From positions 46,406,929 to 46,470,928 of the forward strand of contig CM055099.1 in assembly GCA_029204225.1 (NCBI GenBank): a stretch of DNA of 64,000 bases, given 5' to 3'. This DNA is from Diphasiastrum complanatum (Eukaryota > Streptophyta > Lycopodiopsida > Lycopodiales > Lycopodiaceae). Position numbers and translations under genes: made by a program. Numbering within the stretch: position 1 is the stretch's first letter; the number at the start of each line of letters is the position of its first letter. The notes under the pieces were generated by a model. That model was not told where the DNA came from. It did no database searches and worked only from the letters and a program-made list of their open reading frames with translations. This document shows positions 34,361-44,620 of the stretch, piece by piece.

Positions 34361-35150
34361 GCGTTCCAGAATGCGATCCGGGATTTCCCGTTAGGGTTTC
34401 CCAGAACGCAAATTTTTTTTTTTTTTTTGTATAGTTGCCAATATGGGTATCATGTGAAAGGATATCAAAAAGGCAATTGTTATGCAGATCTGTTGCTTGG
34501 TTTCAAATGGCTGCAGGCTACATTGATTAGAAATCTGGACATCAGTAGATGGTTTAAGAAAACTGGCTGCATTCTCATATGGTTTCAAAAATTTGGACAT
34601 CAGTAGATGGTTTCAGCCATAGATGCACCGCGATTCTGAATCACGATCAGAATCGCGTTTCGGGATTTTCCCAGAATCGCGACTGTTTCGGGTGCGAAAC
34701 ACCAAAAACTGTGTTTTCACTCAGGGAGTTGGAAGGCCAAATCATGAAGAGGCCCCCGGACCCCGCCGTTGGGAGGCGTTGCCCCCCAAACCCCCCACCG
34801 GGGGGCTACCGCCCCCCGGACCCCCTGTTTCAACTATTCCAAAAGAAGTATACAATTCCCGCCAGTCTAAAGAAGGCTCCTTCTAACTCTTTTCATCATT
34901 TTCTAACAGAAACCGGAATCGGTAGATCTGCAAACCATTGGCATCAGAACACCATTCAAAACTGATTTCTGATATCTATTGGAAAAGCATGTCCACCATT
35001 CAATTACGATTTAGTTAGTATTAAACTCAAAAAAAAAAAAAAAATGGCCATTACCCCTTTTTCCACCAAAAAAAAAAAAAAATAAAATAAATTTGCCATC
35101 CGGGTCGCGAATCGTTGACGTTCCGGATCGCACGATCCAAAACGTCTGTG
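34360..35150. mobile_element. hAT-like relic related to 8384-9472
   Basis: Shared features include gcaatatgggtatca after a poly-T, the AATCGCG motif cluster (34627-34690), and a core of about 160 bp with tgtgttttcactcagggagttggaagg followed by G/C-rich palindromes (34695-34850). A second CATAGATGCACCGCGATTC start lies at 34618, so two copies may be nested. Terminal repeats and target duplication are too decayed to define. It interrupts the repeat that resumes at 35155. Confidence 0.55.
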
Positions 35151-35154
35151 TCAT

Positions 35155-36350
35155 GGTACTGCCAAGTGGCAAGTGTCAACTGTGCATGGAATTGGCCATG
35201 TGTCGATGTTAGGAAAGGTCAAGGTTAAGTGGTGCTTGGGGATTGTGCATAAGTGAGCCTAGAGAGAGGCATTCCTGGTCATAATCTATGCAGCAAAGGT
35301 TGGGAGGAGACAAGGCAGCCAGCTCCACCATGTTTCATGCTTTCTGATGATTGTACATGCAGGGAAACCGATCGGGATCGAAGTTTCAGCTTGATGTGCA
35401 CGGGATAAGCTAGGTTTTAAGTGCAGTTTCAGATGTGGAGTTTGACAATTTCAGTTTATATTTGTATTGTTAAGCCCACATTGAGGGCTGAGTTAACATT
35501 AGGACCCTAATGCAACCTTTGAAGAAACTACTATATTAGCGCTAAGGTCCTCCAACCTTATCTAGATAAAAGGCTGAGTACTTAAGTAATGGGGCAGGCC
35601 CAACAATGTAATGGTGTCCCTAACTCTCCCCTACTTATTAAAACACTTTATGATGTCGATAAAAATAACTTTTAGGTAAAAGCACTTCTATAAGAAACCA
35701 ATGTGGCAAATGATTTCACAACAATAACAACATTTTATCGCTGAAGAATACTGAAGCATTATAACCTTCATGCAATTTCTACATAGCAAATATTTGTTCA
35801 TGACAAACCTAATGAATCTAAATGACCTCAAATGTCCTAAATTGGCATAGATTTGAATCAATAACCTATCTAAACTACAAAGTCAACAAGAACGTGATAA
35901 TAATGTAATAATATAATACAACAATCAGCCAAAAAACAAATAGCAAAACCGCTTAAGCAAAAAACACAATATAGCAAATATTTGAATTTATAGAATGCAA
36001 ATTGAAAAACCACAAACAAATATCTGGTACATCCTACAAATCTAAAACTAGGCTAGAAAGTGATTGTTATGTAAATACTTATTAGTAAAACAACATCGCA
36101 ATCTCAAATAGTATTTGTGATGAACTATGATTGTAGAGTTTATCAAAAGTCATTACTGGAAGGTATAGATATAGACAAGAATATATAATGAGTAATGGGA
36201 CAAATCAAGCAGGGTCAAGAAAACTTGATGGTAGTTACCTACATAAAATCTCCTCAACCACAATATCTAGAGGTTTACCAAATAAGGTCTCTAAAACAAC
36301 TGCAAGTAAATAGTGTCTTTCCCCTTTGAATGTAAGCTCACCTTAATTAG
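35155..36350 (+). other. intron sequence and repeat flank
   Basis: 35155-35245 copies the flank at 20365-20470. The rest is AT-rich (about 35640-36240 especially) with no gene or transposon that I recognise. Confidence 0.45.
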
Positions 36351-36351
36351 C

Positions 36352-36833
36352 ATCATGAAGCATAAATTGACAACACATGATGCCAGTCCCCCACGAAGAA
36401 TGGTGAATAGCATCACATAGATTCATTGGCCAAAGCCCTACAAACCAAAGCCAAGATTTTCTCCCACGAAGACCCCAAGCAATACCATATCATAAGCTGC
36501 AAAATGAATGTACATATGGCCTATTTATACCCAATAGGAACCCTAAAGTAGAAGCTTCTAGGTACTTGACCCAAGCTTATCAAGAATAGGGTTAATGGGA
36601 GGGAAAATAGTGCATCGTCTTGGAAGGTCTGTGCCATCCTGGTAGGACCCCCGCTCCAGGACCAAAATCAGTGATAATTAGACCTTTGGCCAGATCCAAA
36701 TAAAAACATGAAAATGACCTTAGGCCTGTACATGAATGAAAAAGGCTCATGGCCATGAAATGAATATAGGTCCCATAGATGAATATAAGCCCCACTGTAA
36801 ATGAATATAGCTCATGTAATGTAGTCCATAACT
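36352..36833 (-). repeat. diverged LTR of the AGTTATGG chromovirus family
   Basis: On the minus strand it starts AGTTATGGACTACATTACAT, has a TATA-like region (ctatttatacc on the + strand) and an R-like part with ctcccacgaagaccccaagc shared with the LTR at 946-1111. No internal region follows on either side, so it is a solo or broken LTR in an intron. Confidence 0.65.
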
Positions 36834-37009
36834 GTCATGTCCTGCTTCGAAGATGTTTTTCATACCAATGAACTAAGTCTCTAGCCTTTTATGTGTCTAT
36901 CAAAATGCATCATAAAAGTATTTACTTCTCCACATTGGTATTCTTTTTCAAAGGTTATCAAATAGAGCACAATGACTGTTTCCTTACATCAATTTTTGAA
37001 ATCATGCAG

Positions 37010-37100
37010 GTTACGCGCTTTCATGGAGATGTGTATTCTTTTACCAGGAGTACGACCGCACTATTATCACCACTTTCGAGCAGAATCTTTCAAATACTCG
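37010..37100 (+). CDS. exon: kinase C-lobe segment
   Basis: After acceptor ATCATGCAG the exon encodes LRAFMEMCILLPG, in phase with the exon ending at 28415 (AT + G = Met). The end is uncertain: donor TCG|GTAGAC after 37100 adds VRPHYYHHFRAESFKYS, while GGA|GTACGA after 37049 ends at the conserved-looking LPG. Both leave phase 0, matching the next exon. The 8.6-kb intron before it contains element G. Confidence 0.78.
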
Positions 37101-39339
37101 GTAGACTTTCTTTGAAGGTTTTTGTGGCTTTCTTTCCTTCTTTCTGTTATACTCTGTAAGATTGTGTTAGTGGTCCTTTTTAACTTCATCCAGATTCCAC
37201 CCAGGGGAGACCAGATATGAGCATTCAATTTGACCTCCAGTGAGGAAAATTTACAGGACCCCATTAAATATGAAATCTGTGCTTTTATGAGAACTATTCC
37301 AAAAAATTATTGACATGAATTTTGTCTTGTGTCTAAAATTAGCTTTTACAAACGCATACCCGGTTAGCTGAGGTTAGAATCAGAGCAAGCACAGGAATCC
37401 ATCTTCTTCTCATACTGGAACATCCGGTTATAGTATGGATTGGACTCCAGTCAGCAAATGCCAATGTCCAACTATTGAAGTCATAGATGCATTAATCCTG
37501 AGCATAATATAATCAATTGCTTATTCATGTTTTAGTTGTGTATCTCATGTCAGCATGCTTGGAATATTTGGGCTCAACAAAGTCAACTAGAACATTTGTG
37601 GTCCTCAAACAAGTAGTGTGTTGGTGAAAACGTCCTCGAGGTCTGGAGTTGACTCCACTCAGCTAAACAAAAAGGAAATACAAGAGAAAAAACTGACGTT
37701 TGTGAACAAATGAAAGTCACAGACCAGTTTTTGCACATCTATCTTATTCAATTCCTGTGGTTCTATATTTGTCACCTAGTTTGTGGTGGGCACTGTGGCC
37801 AATACTTGCTTAGTGCTAGTAAACCATGATGTAGATCAATTCTTCTCTTATTATGTATTGTACTTGATTACTGTGACAAGAAGTTGCCTGTGCGATGAAA
37901 ATTTGGATTGACTCTGTACAGATATTGCCTTGTTCGAAGACATTTTGGCATGAGAATGAAATTTTACTGAAAGAGTTCACAGAGTATTCTCTGATATCTA
38001 TCTTATAATTATCTTGAACATCGATTGAGTAGAATTTTCTTCTAAGAATTTATTGCAGCTATAAGCTTACAGAACTCACAAGAGGCAAGGTTTAGAGCTT
38101 TCTGCAAAATAAGACATTCATGCAGGCAAGCCTTAATGGTACAAATTTTCATGGTATACCATATGTGCTGCATATGAGAACTTACAGCTTAGAGATGTCT
38201 ATTCATACGCATTGACCGGAATGTAAATGTTTTAACTCACACTGCATAACTGATGTTTCTCTTTTACTTATCTTAGTTTGTACTAGATTTTTCTTTACTA
38301 CAGCTTTGGAGACGCTTTAGACGCTCTCATGGTTACCACATACTTGACAGGCACTTCTTTTGGCTTATATGCTTTTTGGCATAGAAAAGACCTTAATAGA
38401 TCTTTGTCTTGCTCTTGAATAGATTTTGAGTGGCATATTGATGAACATGTCCTTTCATCTCCTTGAGGTTTGGAGTTCAAATCCACTTGGCCACCAAAAA
38501 GGACTTATGAGAGGGGAAAAAATATCTTTTTCTTACATAATCTAACTCCTACTTCTCTGCATATCTTTGAACCTTTACCAGATTTTGATACTCCTGATTT
38601 TGATATTTTTTTATTCTCTAGCAATTGGCTCTTGAAGTTCTGACCTTTGAGAGATTTATAGGGAAACTTCAGTTTATCTTGTAAACACGAGCTCTTTACA
38701 TGACATCCTACAAAGTGCACTCACAATTTTCCAACAATGAAAAAGCCTTCAATGACATCTTGTTAGTCTACAATTTGGCAGAGCAACAGCACCCTGGTGA
38801 TAGGTTCGGTTATCAATAGGAAGGCCCCAACTCTTGTCAACAATTCAGTTTATCTTGCAGATACCAATTTCTTACATGATTCTCTGATACACTCCACAAT
38901 TCTCCGAGGAAAAAGCCTTGAATTATACTGTCACTGTACTGTTTAGCAGAACATCACAACCCTAGTACTGAGGCTCAACTATTTTAGGTTCAATTTTCTG
39001 CTTGCCCTTCTTGCACGTTTCATAGCCCCCACACCTTCACATTCTACCACTGCTTCAGTACAATTTTTTCAGTCTAACTTATTGGCAATCACGCACTAGT
39101 GTCACAGAGTTAGCATGAGACATTGCAGCATAAGGTTTTACTTTTTCAAAAATATTATCTTTTCTATTTGTTATGGAGATGCACTGCACTCACACATGAT
39201 ACGGATTTAGTCTTATCTGGCACTGTACCCGTGTAGGGATTATTGAAGATTTCGGTGATAACTTCTAATGTTAGAATTATTGCTAGAAGTAGCAATCCGG
39301 TGGAAAGAATATTGATTTTTTACCTTCTGCATTGTTCAG
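37101..39339 (+). other. intron of about 2.2 kb
   Basis: T-rich sequence without recognised transposons or genes, ending CATTGTTCAG. Open frames at 38298-38486 and 38505-38720 (minus) are not called. Confidence 0.55.
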
Positions 39340-39421
39340 GAAAAATTTGGACTGGCTTCTTGGGATTGCACAGAAGAAGCCCTCTTGCAACAAATCAGGC
39401 AACGAGATCCACTGAGCCTAG

Positions 39422-39422
<1 letters not shown>
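39340..39422 (+). CDS. exon: kinase C-lobe, ends at a CT microsatellite
   Basis: The exon encodes FGLASWDCTEEALLQQIRQR then DPLSLG. The SW-C-EE--QQI-RDPL pattern fits the C-lobe of the same kinase-like family. It starts in phase 0. The only nearby donor is GG|GTCTCT, so the intron would begin directly with the (CT)n tract at 39423-39469. The next exon was not found in the window. Alternatively the microsatellite lies in a broken exon. Confidence 0.7.

Positions 39423-39469
<47 letters not shown>
39421..39469 (+). repeat. (CT)n microsatellite at exon end
   Basis: About 23 CT units follow directly on the exon. The tract is pyrimidine-only on the sense strand. Confidence 0.95.
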
Positions 39470-39471
<2 letters not shown>

Positions 39472-40007
39472 GGACTTTACTATATGGATATTACACTTTA
39501 TTCGCTTTCCGAAACGATATGAAATGGTTTTTTTTCCTTATGGTACTAAACCAACGTAAAATGCCTTACCTTGGTTAACTTGGTAACATGGCCCCTAAGG
39601 AGTTTTCTTTAAATTTCTAGCCTTTTGGTGGGAAACTTGGTTTTCATCGTACTGCTGTGATCAATGCACATTATAGGGATTCAATCTAACGGTGTGCTTC
39701 TTTAAGCACCAGGTGCACTAAGAGGTACTGAAATTTCTATAAAAGGGAAGATGACTACAACCCTAAGTTTCACTCTTCCTGCTATCTCCCTCTCTCTCTT
39801 GCTTTAGCTCTCTTGGTTTGCTTCTCTACTACTGCCATCTCTGCTTGGATGAGAGAAGACCTGTGAAAGCTTGTGGAAGAGAATTCAGGTGGAAGATACT
39901 GCATACGAAGGTAAGAAAGCTATCGATTGTTTGGTTGAATGATCGTATACATCTAAGGAAATTCGTTTGCTTGCTTTGCTGGAAAGGGAGTGCACTCACA
40001 ACATACT
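39470..40007 (+). other. intron or intergenic, no gene seen
   Basis: The sequence is unremarkable apart from a short second CT-rich patch near 39785. No family is recognised. Confidence 0.45.
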
Positions 40008-40448
40008 GTGATAGTTATGAATGAAGCCACAATTGATCTAGAGCTAAGCTATGAAAGCATCACATAAGCAAGACTTAACCCGAGAAAGCAGGAAAGAGAG
40101 AGATCAATATCATCAGCTGAATAACAAATGACACAGATTCCCTACTTATAGCCTAAAGGAAGCCCTAAAAAGGAAGCTTCCAGTGGCAAGGGCCCAACTG
40201 GGAGGGATAATAGTGTGCCCTCCAAGAAGGCCCCCACTCTCCAGTAATATGACCAAATGTCCAAATAATGAATAATAAGGCCCAAGGCCAACCATAAAGT
40301 CTAAGTGTCAATAATGAATTAAAAAGGGCCCAAGGCCTACTTATGCATAAAGTAAAGTAAATGTAAATGGACGTGGTGAATGTAATGAGCCGAGTCCATA
40401 ACTCTCCCCGACACAAAAAAAAGACCCAACTGCTGAAAAGAAACTAGA

Positions 40449-40844
40449 TCAAACAGCAGCAAGCCCTGGTGCACCAACAACTAGAGCAGCATTTGATGTA
40501 GAGAAATCAACAAGTGCAGCAAGAGCACGATCCTGATCCGCAAGTGATGGCGTATGATAAAAGACATCAATAGGCTCCCATGTGGCCTCCTCAACAGGAC
40601 GACCATCCCACTGGATCAAAAACTGAATCTGCCGGCAGTGTCGACTATGGTGAAGGCGAACGGGGTGAATGGCAGCTGGTAAGAAAGGGAACAGCTCAGG
40701 GTCAACATCGTGGCGATGAAGGGAACATCTCGGCTGCGTCATCAGAAACCAAGCAATATGGATCAACCAGGAATGCCAAGGTATCCGTAATGCCCAAGCT
40801 AGTAGAGGATCAGCCCAAAAGTTAGGGACATCATACCAAGGCAT
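40449..40844 (-). pseudogene. element C: W-rich block joined in frame to chromodomain
   Basis: One minus-strand frame reads from WALRIPWHSWLIHIAWFLMT, the end of the unknown block, through RHDVDPELFPFLPAAIHPVR into QFLIQWDGRPVEEATWEPID and ends with TGA. In B, D and E a two-base difference near this junction puts the chromodomain out of frame. C therefore suggests that the ancestral product fused the unknown segment to the chromodomain. Confidence 0.8.
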
Positions 40845-41840
40845 CCAAAAAACCCGAGAAGGTAGAACTGCATCAGCAACAGGAAGCCAATAAGGAAACT
40901 AGAAAAGAGATTCGTGAATAGCCACATCATATACGTAACCATCAACCATATGTGCAAGGTGCCCCAAGAAAAGATAGCAGCATCGGAAGACCAGCACCAA
41001 GGAGTAGGAACATAAGTAGGATGACAGGCACATTGTAACAGCATGGAAAAGCAAGCGATATGCTAGGAAACATGGAGCATAAAGAGATCATCCTGACAAA
41101 GGATAGCTAAAATGGAGAAATATGCACCAGCATGGTCAAAAGCCCAAGGTATCCATAAGGCCCATGAATGAGAAGTAGCAATGGCACATGGTACCCTCAA
41201 GGCCCATATCACAAGAAGAGCAGCATGCCAAAAGCTCTAGAAGGCCCAAGAAATCAATGCATCATCTAAATAGACATGATGCATGAAAACAGTAGCAACA
41301 AATCTAGAAATAGTAGAGGCCCCAACTGAAAAACTGTAGCTGAAAAACTCATCCAGAAAGACCTCATATGGACATACCAATCCATCATAGGATACACCAA
41401 AAACGGATGGAGAATCGGATGACCCATCGGAACTGGTTGCAAGTGTAATCCCAAAGTACACACCAGGCGCACAAGTGAGGAATAGAAGAAATGCACTGGA
41501 ACGAGGAACAGGATCCGCAACATCAGTAGAAAGCATCAGAGCAATATCCACGTGTATCTGGGAATGAGTATCAAAGCACATATGAGCAACACTGAAGTAT
41601 ATGGTGGCAACATTCCCAAAAACTATCCAAGAGAGGAGAAGGAACTCTCTCAAGGTACCCTGATGGTCTCGGAACACCAGAACAAAGTGGCAACTCAGCA
41701 TCGGAGACCAAGCGATATGGAGCAACCCGAAATGACGGGAAACCTGATGATCACGCGGACAAACATTAGCTGGAACAGAGGCAATAACCCAAGCCATCAC
41801 AAAATGGAATGGAAATAACAAAACAACAACCAAAGGTAGA
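40845..41840 (-). pseudogene. element C copy of the unknown W-rich block
   Basis: Minus-strand pieces 41237-41833 and 40799-41044 cover the block from MAWVIASVPANVCP onward (SIVFGNVATIYFSVAHMCFD; GVSYDGLVCPYEVFLDEFFS). The first 220 or so codons of the block are deleted, with leader joined directly to this point. The TAG after DDALISWAF is shared with B and D. Confidence 0.7.
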
Positions 41841-42326
41841 AAGTTAAGCCAGGTAAGACGCTAATCAAGTGGACGAACTAAAGGAGAGGACATAAGTCGT
41901 CACAACAGGTACGCCAATGAAAAGACGTAACAAATAGTGTAAGTAGTACCTCGCAACTGCAAACGAGAGCGTGCTGAAAACGGTAGTAAAGAGATTAAGG
42001 GGACTAAAGAGAGAGATCAATATCATCAGCTGAATAACAAATGACACAGATCCCCTACTTATAGCCTAAAGCCCTAAAAAGGAAGCTTCCAGTGGCAAGG
42101 GCCCAACTGGGAGGGATAATAGTGCGCCCTCCAAGAAGGCCCCCACTCTCTAGTAATATGTCCAAATGTCCAAATAATGAATAATAAGGCCCAAGGCCAA
42201 CCATAAAGTCTAAGTGTCAATAATGAATAAAAAAGGGCCCAAGGTCTTTTTTATTCATTATTGACAATGAAAATGTAAATGTAAATGGACGTGGTGAATG
42301 TAATGAGCCGAGTCCATAACTGTGAG

Positions 42327-43270
42327 CCCAACGCCATAGCTGCTTGTCTCAATACCAACTTTTGATAATAATGAAAGATTTGATATGTATTTGCTCTTGA
42401 AGTTAACAATGCAAATGGTTATCGCTGGATATAACCACAAGATGTACTGTGAGGCTCTGATAATAGTGTCTACTTTAACGCAATAATAACGTAAGCGCTC
42501 TACTCTTTTCCAGATATGCTAACATTCGAACTATGAACTGTCAAAGGAATGACTCTATGATAATAAAGAATCGCATGTGATTGAGTTTAAGACCGTTGCA
42601 AGATTACGATACTGCTTGAAAGAGGTTGCACTACCATTAATCCATCACTTTCGGTTTTAAATCCATAGTACGTAAGTAGGGTTTTGCTTGAAGCAGTGGA
42701 AGATGGGTAGTTCACAAGAAATCACTTCACCTCGTATTCAGGTATGAAGTTTTATGAAGCTATATGGAAGGTAGTATCACCCAACACTACAATACAGTTC
42801 ATAAATACGTATGAAATGTCAGGAGTTACGTAAATTGAAGGAATTTTTTGCAAGGCTCGGAAGTTTTCTTAAAAAAAGCTTAAAGTGCAGCCTGTATGAG
42901 TGGGCTAGGGATGTTTGCAGAGTTTGATTTTGACGTGCTTGAATGGCATAGATTTGCCCAAGCCATAAGGTGCTTGGACTCCCAAATGTTTTGCGTGGAA
43001 TGTCCTTGGGGTTAGTATGGCACGGATCTGCCCTAGTACCTAGCACTATGGCCACATTTCTCTTTTCACTTGTGTATTGCAAGATAGCTTCTTATGTGTA
43101 TATTTTTATATGAACTTAATACATTCTTTTTGCTCTTATACTGATCAGTATGGCATCTGCCCTAATACGGTTTCGTTAAAGGGCAGAATGTATTGCTAAT
43201 TATGAAATGCATGATAGGGAAGATTGGACGTATTATTTATAACTGCAATCAAGCTGATAAAGTAGTGAAT
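42327..43270. other. no gene recognised
   Basis: Mixed AT-rich sequence between element C and LINE debris. The minus-strand frame at 42819-43082 is not recognised. Confidence 0.4.
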
Positions 43271-43603
43271 CTTGTTTCGGACATGGATAACAACTGATGC
43301 TCAGCTATGACACCTATTGAGATGTGTGGGACTCCTATTGAGAGAGATGTTTACGTTACGAGCATCTCTTTTACCTTTGGAGGCAAATGATGTTTACAGT
43401 CAGACTCTCATCACACATTTTCTTACAGAAGAGGGATAGAGAGGAGGTATTAGAGGATGAGCTTGATATTCCGACACGGCAGAAGGCTGTGAAGACTCAG
43501 CGACCACCTTCCAGACCGAGATGTGCAGTCCGTTCATCACAGTCAGCCAGAGCCTCACGAAGGACTTCAGTTTACCGAGTCGATCGTCAGCCTCCAGTAC
43601 GCA
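43270..43603 (+). pseudogene. LINE ORF2 C-terminal fragment
   Basis: The segment (IFLQKRDREEVLEDELDIPT near 43410-43470) aligns with the LINE 3' end at 47330-47540 (FFQKRFRDDISDSEIDIPAL). It stops abruptly at about 43603, where gag of element D begins. Confidence 0.55.
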
Positions 43604-43930
43604 CTTGAGCTTATTTCTCGCTACATTGCTGGGCTTCGTGGTGCCTTACGTTACGATGTTTCTTCCTTCCGTCCTCCCACACTTGTTGAGGCGATGTCTC
43701 TTGCCAGTACTTTACAGCACAAGTACTCTGACACCCTTCCTTCCCGCTTCTCCCGACCCCGTCCTTCTGCTTCATCTTTTCCCTCTATTTCCACCCCTAC
43801 ACCTGCCCCTTTAGTTCCAGTTCCTTGCATTGTGGACCCTCGACCTGCTTTTGTCCAACGTTACACGTCTGCAGAGTTCGCTGACCTTCAAGATCCTATA
43901 TTACACAGTTTGAGCGAGTTGCCTATTTAC
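43604..43930 (+). pseudogene. element D gag C-terminal fragment
   Basis: The frame runs from the last capsid helices through SLASTLQHKYSDTLPSRFSR and the proline-rich tail to FVQRYTSAEFADLQDPI. Where A and G then have a CCHC knuckle, D changes to unrelated sequence (ILHSLSELPIYLR, stop). It is fused upstream to LINE sequence in one open frame (43523-43939) by chance. Confidence 0.8.
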
Positions 43931-44440
43931 TTGAGATAGTTATTGATCTACCTGAGCTCGTCATTTTATCCCATAGTGAGTCAACGTCACAGATACAGGT
44001 TCCTACTGATGTTGATTCACATATACAGGTTGCGGTTGATATGGTCCTTGATACTGACATAGCATGCTATGATCCTATTGATGATATTGTTCCATGCTTT
44101 GATATTGTTGTTGAGTACTTTGATGCTACTCGTGTTCCTGAGCGCCATGCTATAGATGTTGTCGCCTATGCTCCTTATTTTGATATTATTCATGGGTCTA
44201 CGGTTTCAAATGCTTTGGCTACTCCAGTAGATTTCCATATGGCATAAGGTTATACATTTCATGATGGTCCTATTGTATACTCACTAGCTGATTTTGTTGA
44301 TACCCGTCTAGATGAGTATGCGGTTCTTCTAGATGCATATTTAGGCCAGAACTTATCAGTTGATGCTTCTGTTATTATGCCTACGTATGTTGTTCCATTT
44401 GTGGATCATATTATTCTAGATGCGGGGCAAGAATATATCA
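43930..44440 (+). pseudogene. element D acidic segment replacing the zinc knuckle
   Basis: In the frame of 44041-44247 the product is rich in D, V and I: AVDMVLDTDIACYDPIDDIV, then FDIVVEYFDATRVPERHAID and VVAYAPYFDIIHGSTVS. It continues after a stop to VVPFVDHIILDAGQEYI at the protease start. Element E has a close, shorter copy. Nothing like it occurs in A or G. Function unknown. Confidence 0.6.
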
Positions 44441-44620
44441 CTTCAGTGGATACAGGCAATACACATTCATTTATTAGCAGTTACATTTCCACCAAGATTC
44501 GTGCTACACCTGTTCTTGCTTCCCAGCCTCTCAGTGTTGAGGTTGCTCGTTCCCGTTCTTTTCCCAGTTCTCAGATGATTTAGGGCTTGGATTATCGCAT
44601 TGGTGATTTTTCTGGTCAGG
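44440..44620 (+). pseudogene. element D protease remnant
   Basis: The frame reads SVDTGNTHSFISSYISTKIR, keeping DTG, then stops at SQMI-TAG (44581-44583), where G has CAG. The same TAG is in element E. After GLDYRIGDFSGQ it jumps to the unknown block, so the PR-RT linker is deleted. Confidence 0.75.

Larger units (their letters stand above)
40008..42326 (-). mobile_element. element C: 2.3-kb minimal chromovirus derivative (40013-42321)
   Basis: On the minus strand it has a 5' LTR lacking its inner end and the PBS (41989-42321), about 100 bp of leader matching A, then the C-terminal two thirds of the unknown W-rich block, a chromodomain, a polypurine stretch (GTGTCGGGGAG) and a 3' LTR (40013-40403). 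Gag, protease, RT, RNase H and integrase are all absent. GTGAT (40008-40012) and GTGAG (42322-42326) flank it, a target duplication with one mismatch. Confidence 0.85.
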
